A stretch of 52,338 nt of DNA from NCBI GenBank assembly GCA_025360045.1, contig JANYCY010000063.1, positions 1 to 52,338 of the forward strand, written 5' to 3'. The stretch's first letter is position 1. Each line of letters begins with the position of its first letter. A program made the translations under genes and the position numbers. The DNA comes from Janthinobacterium sp. (GTDB taxonomy: Bacteria; Pseudomonadota; Gammaproteobacteria; Burkholderiales; Chitinibacteraceae). Positions 1 through 8,065 of this stretch are shown in pieces. The notes below the pieces were generated by a model, which did no database searches, was not told the DNA's origin, and worked only from the letters and a program-made list of their open reading frames with translations.

Positions 1-128
1 CACACCCTATATAAAACCAAATTTTATTTTGATCCTAAGCGGATAGGATGGCGGTGAAGTCAGCCATTTCCCCCAGCATAAAAACGATACATCACATTTC
101 ATTTCCAGCTGTTTAATAGGTGATCGCC

Positions 129-599
129 ATGAAAAAAATACTCTACAAACTCTACGGTGGCTATCGCTGCGCCGAATCATTATGCCTAAAATATCTAAGC
201 CCAATGTTTAGTCTGATATTGCGGATTTATTTAGCACAGGTGTTCTTTTTATCTGGCCTTACAAAAATCAGAAATTGGGATGGCACTTTATTTTTATTTA
301 ATTTCGAATACCAAGTTCCCATTATCCCACCAGAAATCGCCGCCATTATGGCGGCTGGTGGTGAATTAATCCTGCCTGTATTACTGATCAGCGGCACGCT
401 TGGCCGGTTTGCTGCAGTGGGTTTATTTATTTTAAATGCCGTAGCCGTGATTTCTTACCCTGCTCTGCCACCTATTGCCGTAAAAGATCATTACTTATGG
501 GGCGCTTTATTAGCCGTACTCGCTATGTATGGCGCAGGGAAATGGTCGATAGATGAATGGCTTAATCGCTGCTGCACAATAAGCAAGATTAAACCTTAG
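129..599 (+). CDS. DoxX family membrane protein
   Basis: A 156-residue inner-membrane protein with about four hydrophobic helices (roughly residues 27-46, 70-90, 94-110 and 124-140). The SGLTKI motif after the first helix and the W-x-I-D-E-W end are typical of the DoxX/DoxD-like family. The family is often linked to redox or sulfur metabolism, but no specific substrate can be read here. I start at the ATG at 129 because AGGTGA lies at 118-123, five bases upstream; an in-frame GTG at 120 overlaps that ribosome binding site and is unlikely. Upstream bases 1-117 show no gene. Family assignment is fairly sure; function is unknown. Confidence 0.8.
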   Translation: MKKILYKLYGGYRCAESLCLKYLSPMFSLILRIYLAQVFFLSGLTKIRNWDGTLFLFNFEYQVPIIPPEIAAIMAAGGELILPVLLISGTLGRFAAVGLFILNAVAVISYPALPPIAVKDHYLWGALLAVLAMYGAGKWSIDEWLNRCCTISKIKP

Positions 600-600
600 A

Positions 601-951
601 ACCCTAAGCAATAATGTTATCCCTAGGTGTCAAGTCCCGACAGATAGCGAAATAAATTGCCCTAGTCAAAATTTAAAATTAACCAGTAGTGGCGCAGGTT
701 CAATTAATGTAAAAAATAAATCTGATTTAGATCGGGTAGAAATAGATAGCAGCGGCACAGGCAATATCAGCTTAGCCGATAGCAAGTTGGTAAAAATTGA
801 TGCCAAAGGTATGGGTGACATCAAACTAGGATCAATTAGACAGGGTGAAGTCAATATCTATGGCAGCAGTAAAATCAGCTTTAGCAACCGGCCAGAGCTT
901 ATTGCTCATATTTATGGCACAGGAAAAATCGTCAAAGATGTGAAGGATTAA
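601..951 (+). pseudogene. Remnant of a head GIN (DUF2807-type) domain protein
   Basis: The frame ending at the TAA at 949-951 is open back to a stop at 580-582 but has no plausible start codon near its 5' end. From about 664 it reads a repeated pattern of the SSGAGSINV, SSGTGNISL, AKGMGDIKL, YGSSKISF, YGTGKIV type. This is the glycine/serine-rich beta-helical repeat of GIN (DUF2807) domains in secreted or surface proteins. The signal peptide and N-terminal half seen in the family are missing. I read it as the 3' end of a lost gene. An unusual start or a frameshift within 583-660 is the alternative. Confidence 0.55.
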
Positions 952-1035
952 TTCATATAAGGCAGGTGCAAGCTGCGGCATGTAGCTGCTTAATAACTGA
1001 GTAAAGCGACAAATAGAGCGCTCAACAAAAGTATT

Positions 1036-1818
1036 TCAAGCCTTAGCGGCTTCACTCACCAAACGCATCCCGTCATACCCCACCACCATCCCCTCAGGTA
1101 ATTCTTTTGAGAGCGCTTGGTATTCCAGCTCGTGGGTCATATGGATCATCACGGTTTGCTTTGCGCCAATTTGCTTGGCGGCGGCAATGGCTTGATCAAC
1201 AGAAAAATGCGTAGGGTGAGGCACGCGGCGTAGGCAATCTAAGAATACGATGTCTAGGCCTTGCAGCTTGGCGATGCTGGTTGCGGGGATTTCAGACACA
1301 TCGGTTAAATACGCCACATTACCGATGCGATAGCCCAAAATCGGCCATTTTCCATGCATCAAGGGAATAGGCTCAATGGCGATGCCTGCAAATTCAAAAA
1401 CGCTATCGCTTACCGGATGCAAGGTGAGCACCGGTTTATCCCAAAAATTATTAGGTGGGAACAGGGTGTAGGGGAAGCGCTGGCGGATATGGTCGAGCAT
1501 AAACTCGTTACCAAACACCGGAATGGCGGCTTTTTGCAGCCAGCAAAAAGCGCGAATATCGTCGATACCATTTAAATGGTCGGCGTGGGGATGGGTATAG
1601 AGCACCGCATCCACATGCAAGAGCTGCTCGCGCAGGGCCTGATGACGCAGATCGGGGCCGGTATCGATCAGAAAAGTTTTACCCCCTGCACGCAGCACGG
1701 CAGAAGCACGAGTGCGGCTATTTTTGGGGTCGGTCGAGGCGCAAGTTGGGCAAGAGCAACCCAGCGCTGGCGAGCCACCGCTAGAACCTACACCCAGTAA
1801 AAGCGCCTCTACTTTCAT
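1036..1818 (-). CDS. MBL-fold metallo-hydrolase, PhnP/cyclic phosphodiesterase-like
   Basis: A 260-residue metallo-beta-lactamase fold protein. The metal motif THPHADH is at residues 75-81, followed by a conserved HGK near 154, a TDVSE aspartate segment and an HFSVDQA histidine. A GCSCPTC cysteine cluster at residues 20-26 resembles the zinc-binding N-terminus of PhnP-type phosphodiesterases, which open cyclic phosphates. No phn genes are nearby, so the substrate is not known. Its ATG overlaps the stop of tatD by four bases (ATGA), so it is the last, translationally coupled gene of the tmk-holB-pilZ-tatD run. Confidence 0.85.
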   Translation of the reverse strand: MKVEALLLGVGSSGGSPALGCSCPTCASTDPKNSRTRASAVLRAGGKTFLIDTGPDLRHQALREQLLHVDAVLYTHPHADHLNGIDDIRAFCWLQKAAIPVFGNEFMLDHIRQRFPYTLFPPNNFWDKPVLTLHPVSDSVFEFAGIAIEPIPLMHGKWPILGYRIGNVAYLTDVSEIPATSIAKLQGLDIVFLDCLRRVPHPTHFSVDQAIAAAKQIGAKQTVMIHMTHELEYQALSKELPEGMVVGYDGMRLVSEAAKA

Positions 1819-2585
1819 GCGGTTGCTCGATGAAAAAGTTTAAAGAAGTTAGCCGTACTGGCGTCAGCAATCTGATTCACGCTAATCCCGCGCAAATCGG
1901 CAATCGATTCGGCAACATGGCGTACCCAAGCAGGCTGGTTTTGCTTGCCACGGAACGGTACTGGCGCTAAATATGGCGAATCAGTTTCGATCAGCATTCT
2001 GTCTAAGGGCACTAAACGCGCCACTTCGTGTAGCTCAACCGCTTTTTTGAAAGAAACGATGCCGGAGAAAGAAATATAAAACCCTAGCTCCATCGCCGCC
2101 TGCGCCACTTCCCAGCTTTCGGTAAAGCAGTGTAATACGCCACCTACTTCCGCTGCGCCTTCTTCTTTAAGAATGCGGATCGTATCCTCTGCCGATGATC
2201 GGGTATGAATAATCAGTGGCAAGCCCGCTATTTTTGCTGCACGAATATGCACTCTAAAGCGCTCGCGCTGCCATTCTAAATCGCCTTGTAAGCGATAATA
2301 ATCCAGCCCTGTCTCACCAATCGCCACTACTTTTTTGTGCAAAGCCAGCTCCACCAGCTGCTCAACCGTTGGCTCTGGTGTGTCTTCGTAATCAGGATGT
2401 ACACCGACTGAGGCAAAGATATTAGCGTGCGCATCGGCAAGGGCCAGTACCGATGGCAGCTCAGGCAAATTTACAGCCACGCACAAAGCGTGCGTCACCT
2501 TATTCTCAGCCATCTTAGCTAAGTGCTGATCGATATTGGCTGCAAGATCGGGAAAATTAATATGGCAATGCGAATCAATAAACAT
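1815..2585 (-). CDS. tatD: TatD family metal-dependent hydrolase
   Basis: A 256-residue TIM-barrel hydrolase of the TatD family (DNase/exonuclease-like, cytoplasmic). Visible metal-site motifs are DSHCH at the N-terminus, GETGLDYY in the middle, a conserved HTR, HCFTES, and ETDSPYLAP near the C-terminus. I start at the ATG at 2585 because the DSHCH motif must lie at the extreme N-terminus; a longer reading adds 17 unlike residues. It follows pilZ after a 243-base gap filled by an inverted repeat and runs directly into the MBL hydrolase gene. Confidence 0.9.
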   Translation of the reverse strand: MFIDSHCHINFPDLAANIDQHLAKMAENKVTHALCVAVNLPELPSVLALADAHANIFASVGVHPDYEDTPEPTVEQLVELALHKKVVAIGETGLDYYRLQGDLEWQRERFRVHIRAAKIAGLPLIIHTRSSAEDTIRILKEEGAAEVGGVLHCFTESWEVAQAAMELGFYISFSGIVSFKKAVELHEVARLVPLDRMLIETDSPYLAPVPFRGKQNQPAWVRHVAESIADLRGISVNQIADASTANFFKLFHRATA

Positions 2586-2685
2586 AGGGACTTCGAGGCG
2601 ATTAATAAGGTTTTTAGTAAGAACTAAGCCATACAATAAACAAACTGATTAACAAAACTCTTCAGTTAGCTTGGATAGCGAGCTA

Positions 2686-2794
2686 AACCTTGAGCCACAG
2701 AGTAAAACGAGAACACAGAGGACACAGAGAAAACCATCAACTCTATCTTTTTCTCTGTGAAACTCTGTGCCCTCCGTGTTCTCTGTGGTTCAAG
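2686..2794. repeat. Inverted CACAGAG/CTCTGTG repeat
   Basis: Two imperfect arms face each other: about 2686-2734 (CCTTGAGCCACAGAG ... CACAGAGAAAACC) and about 2747-2794 (TTTTCTCTGTGAAACTC ... CTGTGGTTCAAG). Each arm is a copy of one unit; a third copy is at 29769-29819. The repeat occupies the pilZ-tatD gap and contains no credible gene. Confidence 0.7.
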
Positions 2795-2828
2795 ATTTGG
2801 GTTTTTATGCGCGACAGGGCCGCTTAAA

Positions 2829-3194
2829 TTACATCGTGTGCGTGGTGCGGGCAGATTGCAAATAGCCACCCAGCAAGCCTTCAATCTTGGTTTTGGCCTG
2901 ATTGCCCGCTTCATTGCCAGAGAATTTCACGCCTATACCCTGCTGGTGATTATTATTCGCACCCTGAGGGGTAATCCAGACCACATTACCCGATACCGCA
3001 ATTTTGGCCGGATCATCAAGCAGCGACAGCAACATAAAGACTTCATCACCCAATACATAGGCTTTATTGGTCGGAATAAAAATGCCACCGCCTTTTACAA
3101 AGGGCATATATGAGGCATATAAAGCCGCTTTTTCTTTGATATTTAGCGATAGCACACCAGGGCGCGAGACTGGGGCTTTGACAGGTTCACTCAT
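2829..3194 (-). CDS. pilZ: PilZ domain protein
   Basis: A 121-residue single PilZ-domain protein of the type found between holB and tatD in betaproteobacteria and pseudomonads. Features are GGGIFIPT, a beta-barrel segment with VSGNVVWITP and the GIGVKFSG turn. The N-terminal RxxxR c-di-GMP-binding motif of canonical PilZ domains is not seen, as is usual for this PilZ subgroup, which acts with PilB/FimX in type IV pilus biogenesis. Its ATG overlaps the holB stop (ATGA). It is followed by a repeat-filled gap before tatD. Confidence 0.85.
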   Translation of the reverse strand: MSEPVKAPVSRPGVLSLNIKEKAALYASYMPFVKGGGIFIPTNKAYVLGDEVFMLLSLLDDPAKIAVSGNVVWITPQGANNNHQQGIGVKFSGNEAGNQAKTKIEGLLGGYLQSARTTHTM

Positions 3195-4210
3195 TTTCTT
3201 CCTCTGCTGCTTTTACCACGCAATGCATCTAAGTAAGCAAACAATAAAGATTCAAATACTAAACGCTGATTTAAGGGGTGATGCGCTAGGCGCATGGCCT
3301 CGTTCAAGCGATCTGTGTAATGAAAAAAAGCGGGCGACTCTTTTGCGATACGGCGTAAATCACTATCCCAATCAGGATAATAGCGAAGTTTGCCGGTCAT
3401 CTTTAGATTGATTAAATCATGCACCCATTTTTGTAGCCAGCTCACCACTAAAGACATCTCTAGTTTAGCCTTTTCCAGCTCTGCGGCCACCGCCAACACA
3501 TCTAAAACAGCCGGATTAGCAATATGGCTTAAAAATGCTTTGCGATTAGGCAGCCATTCGGCACTCGCATCGTCCAGCGCAGCCAAAGGTGCGCCGCCGG
3601 TATGGGCCAAATGTAAAGAAGGGTTAACCACCTGCTGCTGCGCCAGCCACGCCATCGCCACAGCTTGATCAGGCGTTGCCATAGGAAACACCCGGCAGCG
3701 GCTCCGTATCGTAGGCAATAAGCGCCGCCAGTGATTAGAAACCAAGATAAACACCGCACCAGACGGTGGCTCTTCCAGCGTTTTTAAAAAAGCATTCGCA
3801 GCGGCAATATTTAATGCTTCTGCTGGATACACCAAGGTAACGCGAATACCCTTACGATGTGCCGTCAGATTCACAAAATCAGCCAGATCACGAATATCAT
3901 CGACGCCAATCACCTGCGATTTACGCTTAGGCTTGGCATCTTCGCTGGCCTCTGCGTCAGCGTCGCCTGGGGAAACAATCCGAAAATCAGGATGATTACC
4001 GGCCAAATACCAGCGGCAACCATCACATACGCCACATGGAGCGGTGGTTTTTGTGCTGTCTTCACATAATAAAAACTGTGCCAAATACTCAGCAAAACGT
4101 TTTTTTCCGATGCCTTCCTCACCCGTAATCAGCATGGCGTGTGGCAGGCGATCGATTTCACGCATCAATTGCGACCAAGGCGCAGCTTGCCAAGGGTAAA
4201 GTGTTTTCAT
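3191..4210 (-). CDS. holB: DNA polymerase III delta-prime subunit
   Basis: A 339-residue clamp-loader subunit. The N-terminal AAA+ domain has a degenerate P-loop (GEEGIGKKRF) and the four-cysteine zinc module of delta-prime (C-x10-C-x2-C-x2-C around residues 49-66, containing CGVCDGC). Then come LNIAAANAFLKTLEEPP, the conserved sensor/SRC-motif region and TIRSRC. It acts at the replisome, helping to load the sliding clamp. It lies 15 bases after tmk and overlaps pilZ by four bases. Confidence 0.93.
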   Translation of the reverse strand: MKTLYPWQAAPWSQLMREIDRLPHAMLITGEEGIGKKRFAEYLAQFLLCEDSTKTTAPCGVCDGCRWYLAGNHPDFRIVSPGDADAEASEDAKPKRKSQVIGVDDIRDLADFVNLTAHRKGIRVTLVYPAEALNIAAANAFLKTLEEPPSGAVFILVSNHWRRLLPTIRSRCRVFPMATPDQAVAMAWLAQQQVVNPSLHLAHTGGAPLAALDDASAEWLPNRKAFLSHIANPAVLDVLAVAAELEKAKLEMSLVVSWLQKWVHDLINLKMTGKLRYYPDWDSDLRRIAKESPAFFHYTDRLNEAMRLAHHPLNQRLVFESLLFAYLDALRGKSSRGRK

Positions 4211-4225
4211 CGTGGCACTCGCGCG

Positions 4226-4852
4226 TTAAAGGATGGCACTCAGGATTTCAGCAAGCTCGGCTTGAATTTGCTCTAAGGAGCGATTGGCATCTATCACCCG
4301 AATCCGCTCCGGCTCGCTTGCGGCTCTTTCTAAATAGGCGGCACGTACCCGTGCATGAAAATCGGCGGCTTCGCGCTCAAAGCGGTCCAATGTGCGGCCA
4401 TTCGCCATACGCTCTTGGCTAACGGCCAAGGGTACATCAAAAATAAAGGTTAAATCAGGCTGGATTTTATGGCTGCCACTGCCCTGCACCCATTCTTCTA
4501 GCGCAATAAATTTCTCACGAGGCAATCCTCGTCCACCGCCCTGATAGGCGTAGCTGGCATCGCTAAAACGATCACAAAGCACCCACTCGCCACTCGCTAA
4601 GGCAGGCAAAATCACTTGCGCTAGATGCTCACGCCGCCCTGCAAACATCAGCAAGGTTTCTGTTTCTAAGTGCATAGGCTCAGTGAGTAGTAATTCGCGC
4701 AGCTTCTCGCCCATAGGCGTGCCACCTGGCTCACGCGTTTGCACAAACGCCACACCTTGCTGAGTTAACCACTCTGCAATCCACGCCAATTGAGTGCTTT
4801 TACCCGCGCCATCAATACCTTCTACCGAGAGAAAACGACCCAACGCTGCCAT
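4226..4852 (-). CDS. tmk: Thymidylate kinase
   Basis: A 208-residue kinase converting dTMP to dTDP. The P-loop is [10 protein letters not shown] at about residues 9-18. [11 protein letters not shown] is the substrate-binding segment, and [17 protein letters not shown] is the DRY-like/LID region. I start at the ATG at 4852: AGGA lies five bases upstream and the length then matches the family; an in-frame extension of 29 residues upstream has no homologous look. First gene of the tmk-holB-pilZ-tatD-MBL run. Confidence 0.95.
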   Translation of the reverse strand: MAALGRFLSVEGIDGAGKSTQLAWIAEWLTQQGVAFVQTREPGGTPMGEKLRELLLTEPMHLETETLLMFAGRREHLAQVILPALASGEWVLCDRFSDASYAYQGGGRGLPREKFIALEEWVQGSGSHKIQPDLTFIFDVPLAVSQERMANGRTLDRFEREAADFHARVRAAYLERAASEPERIRVIDANRSLEQIQAELAEILSAIL

Positions 4853-4928
4853 AGTGTTCCTGAATGAGGAGAGCTTACCCGCCAGAATTTTACACGGGAA
4901 AGCTTGTGGTTTGTACGGACGAAAAAAA

Positions 4929-4953
4929 ACCTGCCACATGGGCAGGTTTTTTT
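4929..4953. terminator. Bidirectional terminator of the tRNA operon
   Basis: The stem CCTGCC (4930-4935) / GGCAGG (4941-4946) is flanked by eight A on one side and seven T on the other, so it works in either direction. It lies just past the last tRNA of the minus-strand tRNA operon. Confidence 0.85.
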
Positions 4954-4957
4954 AAAC

Positions 4958-5032
4958 TGGCGATCCCACGGGGAATCGAACCCCGGCCGCCGCCGTGAAA
5001 GGGCAGTGTTCTAACCGCTAAACTATGGGATC
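4958..5032 (-). tRNA. tRNA-Glu (UUC), divergent copy
   Basis: 75 bases including encoded CCA. Acceptor GATCCCA pairs with TGGGATC. The anticodon stem CTGCC/GGCGG encloses CTTTCAC (anticodon UUC). The T arm reads CCGGGGTTCGATTCCCCG. The D arm differs clearly from the other tRNA-Glu at 5150-5225 (TAGTTTAGCGGTTAGAAC here against TCGTCTAGAGGCCTAGGAC there). Last gene of a four-tRNA operon. Confidence 0.9.
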
Positions 5033-5061
5033 ATACTTTTAATGCATTGCTGCAAATACTG

Positions 5062-5138
5062 TGGTGCGGCTGAAGAGATTCGAACTCCTGACCCTCTGGT
5101 TCGTAGCCAGATACTCTATCCAACTGAGCTACAGCCGC
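5062..5138 (-). tRNA. tRNA-Arg (ACG)
   Basis: 77 bases with encoded CCA. Acceptor GCGGCTG pairs with CAGCCGC. The anticodon loop is CTACGAA (anticodon ACG, expected to be edited to ICG). The T loop GTTCGAATC is intact. Third gene of the tRNA operon. Confidence 0.93.
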
Positions 5139-5149
5139 ACTATAAAACT

Positions 5150-5225
5150 TGGCGATCCCACGGGGATTCGAACCCCGGTCGCCGCCGTGAAAGGGCAGTG
5201 TCCTAGGCCTCTAGACGATGGGATC
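5150..5225 (-). tRNA. tRNA-Glu (UUC)
   Basis: 76 bases with encoded CCA. Acceptor GATCCCA/TGGGATC, anticodon loop CTTTCAC (UUC), T arm with GGTTCGAATCC. The D arm is the usual tRNA-Glu form. Second gene of the operon. Confidence 0.94.
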
Positions 5226-5275
5226 AATCTAAAACTTTACTAATAAGCCATGGCAGTTTATGACTTAAACCGTTC

Positions 5276-5351
<76 letters not shown>

Positions 5352-5365
5352 CGAAAGAGATCCGA

Positions 5366-5394
5366 ATATTACAGAGCTAATTTCAGCCTGTAAA
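5366..5394 (-). promoter_or_regulatory. Sigma-70 promoter of the tRNA operon
   Basis: On the minus strand TTTACA (5394-5389), a 17-base spacer and TAATAT (5371-5366), with the first tRNA starting 14 bases further on. Spacing and position are those of a strong stable-RNA promoter. Confidence 0.75.
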
Positions 5395-5424
5395 CCCCCG
5401 GATCGCAAATAAATTAAATATTTC

Positions 5425-6228
5425 TTACCAAGGCTTCCACCAGTCATCGTCAGAAAATAAACTGTCCTCGTCTAAGACCGTGGTTTGTGGATAATTTTTA
5501 AGCAGCACTTTTTTTGCATCATCGCGAAGCACATCGAGACTCAGCTTATCGTAAGCCAAAACCATAATGCCCAAAGCAGGTTCAATTTGCTTAGTGCTTG
5601 AATAGGTTTCTAGTAAATATTTACCACGATTAGCCGCAGCTAAAAATGCACCACGCTTGTAATAGTACTTGGCTACATGCAACTCGTGACTAGCCAATGC
5701 GCCAACCAAATAGCCCATTCGCACCGTTGAATCAGCGGCGTACTTACTCTCTGGATAACGGGTAACCAGCTGGCGGAAGGTATCGAATGACTCCCTTGCG
5801 GCCTTTGGATCGCGCTCCGACATATCCTGCTTAATCAAGCTAGATAAAAACCCCTGCGCCTCATTAAAGTTAACCAAACCCTTTAAATAGTAGGCGTAAT
5901 CAATATTTGGATGCGCTGGGTATTGCTTAATAAAACGATCAATTGCCGCAAAAGCCAGTAAGGGCTCTTGGTTTTTATAATGGTTATAAGCAGTTTCGAT
6001 TTGCGCCTGCTGAGCATGACGTCCATAGGGGAAACGCGCTTCTAACTTTTCAAACAGCTTGTTTGAGCGATCAAAATTGCGGCTATCTTGCTCTGCTTTT
6101 GCCTCAGTAAAAATCTTCTCAGCCGTCCAGCCACGGGTTTCATCCTGTTCTTCAGGAGTGGATGCGCAAGCTGCCAATAATCCGGCAAGTACTGCAGAGA
6201 CGATGAATCGCGGTAGAATCTTATTCAT
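5425..6228 (-). CDS. bamD: Outer membrane assembly lipoprotein BamD
   Basis: A 267-residue lipoprotein of the BAM complex, also known as ComL in Neisseria, which folds beta-barrel proteins into the outer membrane. A signal peptide ends in lipobox LAAC (Cys21). TPR-like repeats follow: TEAKAEQDSRNFDRSNKLFEK, RFPYGRHAQQAQIETAY, FIKQYPAHPNIDYAYYLKGL and RYPESKYAADS. Length is typical for the family. Its start codon overlaps that of the divergent rluD by two bases, so the two promoters must lie within each other's coding sequence. Confidence 0.94.
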   Translation of the reverse strand: MNKILPRFIVSAVLAGLLAACASTPEEQDETRGWTAEKIFTEAKAEQDSRNFDRSNKLFEKLEARFPYGRHAQQAQIETAYNHYKNQEPLLAFAAIDRFIKQYPAHPNIDYAYYLKGLVNFNEAQGFLSSLIKQDMSERDPKAARESFDTFRQLVTRYPESKYAADSTVRMGYLVGALASHELHVAKYYYKRGAFLAAANRGKYLLETYSSTKQIEPALGIMVLAYDKLSLDVLRDDAKKVLLKNYPQTTVLDEDSLFSDDDWWKPW

Positions 6229-7276
6229 GATGCATTCCGAAAACGAATTAAACGATTATAACGACTCCGAGCAGGCGCATGTCCTGACCGTGCCATCCGA
6301 TTTGGCAGGGGAGCGCTTGGATGCTGCTTTAGCCAAGATGCTACCCGAGTTTTCCCGTAACCGACTTTCCACATGGATTAAAGACGGCCTAGTCTTTCTT
6401 AACGGCAACCCTGCCGTCCCCAAAACAAAATTATGGGGTGGTGAAACGATTAGTGTCTTACCCCAACCCGAGCCCGACGAGAGTGCTTTTCAGCCTGAAG
6501 ATATCGAATTAGATATTATTTACGAAGATGCTACCTTACTTGTGCTGAACAAAGCACCAGGTTTAGTTGTGCATCCCGGCACAGGCAATTGGACAGGTAC
6601 TGTACTCAACGGCTTACTCCACCGCTACCCAGAGCTTAAATTTATTCCCCGCGCTGGCATCGTACACCGACTGGACAAGGATACCAGCGGCTTGATGGTC
6701 ATTGCACGCACACTGATGGCACAAAACAGCCTTGTACAACAATTACAAGCTCGTACCGTCAAGCGTCACTATACGGCAGTTGCCCAAGGTTTATTTGGGC
6801 CGGACGGAAAAGTAGATGCCCCAATTGGCCGCCATCCTAAAGAAAGAATTAAAATGGCGGTGGTGCATTCTGGCAAGCATGCTGTCACACATTACAAGGT
6901 CCATGAGCGTTTTACCGCACACACCTTGATTGAGTGCCAGCTTGAAACTGGCCGCACGCACCAGATTCGCGTACACATGGCCCATATCAACCACCCACTT
7001 GCAGCCGATCCAATTTACGGCGGCAAGCCAAGAATACACTCGCCAGAAGTCAGTATTGCACTCGGTGAATTTGCACGTCAGGCATTGCATGCCCGCAAAC
7101 TGTCGCTTATTCACCCTGAAACAGGCAAAACCATGACTTGGAAAGCCGCACTTCCAGAAGATATGGAAATGTTGGTGAATGTGTTGCGCTTAGACGCTGG
7201 CATGCTAGAAGAAGACTGGGAAGACGATTGGGATGTTGACGATAGTGACTGCGAAGTCATGTATGTCCGTGAATAA
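6227..7276 (+). CDS. rluD: 23S rRNA pseudouridine synthase RluD
   Basis: A 349-residue enzyme making pseudouridines 1911/1915/1917 in 23S rRNA. An N-terminal S4 RNA-binding domain (about residues 25-85, with SRNRLSTWIKDGLVFLNG) is followed by the RluA-type catalytic domain. The catalytic aspartate is in GIVHRLDKDTSG near residue 148, and RTHQIRVHM is the other hallmark. A very acidic C-terminal tail (EEDWEDDWDVDDSD) extends beyond the E. coli form. I start at the ATG at 6227 (a second ATG follows); the frame is open further upstream but only through bamD antisense. It overlaps pgeF by 14 bases. Confidence 0.92.
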   Translation: MMHSENELNDYNDSEQAHVLTVPSDLAGERLDAALAKMLPEFSRNRLSTWIKDGLVFLNGNPAVPKTKLWGGETISVLPQPEPDESAFQPEDIELDIIYEDATLLVLNKAPGLVVHPGTGNWTGTVLNGLLHRYPELKFIPRAGIVHRLDKDTSGLMVIARTLMAQNSLVQQLQARTVKRHYTAVAQGLFGPDGKVDAPIGRHPKERIKMAVVHSGKHAVTHYKVHERFTAHTLIECQLETGRTHQIRVHMAHINHPLAADPIYGGKPRIHSPEVSIALGEFARQALHARKLSLIHPETGKTMTWKAALPEDMEMLVNVLRLDAGMLEEDWEDDWDVDDSDCEVMYVRE

Positions 7277-8015
7277 GCCACTGCCTCCAATGTGGATCAG
7301 GCCGGATTGGCCTGCACCTGCCACGGTGCAGGCCATTTCGACGAGTCGCCACGGCGGTGTCAGCACCGCGCCTTGGGCGAGCCTCAACTTGGGCAACCAT
7401 GTTGACGACTCGCCTGAAGCGGTTGCTCAAAACCGAGCCATCGTGCGCCAATATCTGCCAGCTGACCCAGTATGGCTGACACAGGTGCATGGTGTGCAGG
7501 TGGTCGATGCCGCCACTGCCCCGCAAAATACCGAGGCCGATGCTGTGACTGCGCATACTGTAAGTGCAGTCTGCGCGGTCATGACGGCAGACTGCTTGCC
7601 TGTCTTACTTTGTAATCAGGCAGGTACCGTGGTTGGCGCAGCTCATGCAGGCTGGCGCGGTCTTTGTAGCGGCGTGATTGAAGCAACAATTCAACAGATG
7701 CAAGTCCCTGCCGATACACTCATGGCATGGCTTGGGCCAGCCATTGGCCCGAATGCCTTTGAAGTGGGAGAAGAAGTCCGTTTGGCATTTATGGCGCACG
7801 ATAGCAGCTCAATCATCGCATTTAGACCCAGTACAAATAATGGAAAATGGCTAGTTGATATTTATCTATTAGCAAAACAAAGGCTGCAAGCCAGCGGTGT
7901 AAGCGCGATTTATGGCGGCGATTTTTGCACGGTAATGGATTCCGATCGCTTCTTTTCTTACCGTAGAGAGCAACGCACTGGGCGCATGGCCAGCCTGATT
8001 TGGCTGACCAAATGA
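7263..8015 (+). CDS. pgeF: Peptidoglycan editing factor PgeF (YfiH, polyphenol oxidase family)
   Basis: A 250-residue cytoplasmic protein of the Cu-oxidase_4/YfiH family. In E. coli the family removes wrongly incorporated L-serine from peptidoglycan precursors; related proteins show laccase or purine-nucleoside phosphorylase activity. Metal-site motifs are TQVHG, TADCLPVLL and AAHAGWRG, with RTGRMASLIWL at the end. Overlap with the rluD 3' end implies co-transcription; rluD-pgeF pairing is common in proteobacteria. The start is uncertain: ATG 7263 is chosen, and in-frame ATGs at 7233 and 7290 are alternatives. Confidence 0.9.
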   Translation: MSVNKPLPPMWIRPDWPAPATVQAISTSRHGGVSTAPWASLNLGNHVDDSPEAVAQNRAIVRQYLPADPVWLTQVHGVQVVDAATAPQNTEADAVTAHTVSAVCAVMTADCLPVLLCNQAGTVVGAAHAGWRGLCSGVIEATIQQMQVPADTLMAWLGPAIGPNAFEVGEEVRLAFMAHDSSSIIAFRPSTNNGKWLVDIYLLAKQRLQASGVSAIYGGDFCTVMDSDRFFSYRREQRTGRMASLIWLTK

Positions 8016-8065
8016 CGGCTGAATGATACACTGTTGCATCTAAAGATATTATTGAAAGCCTTTAA

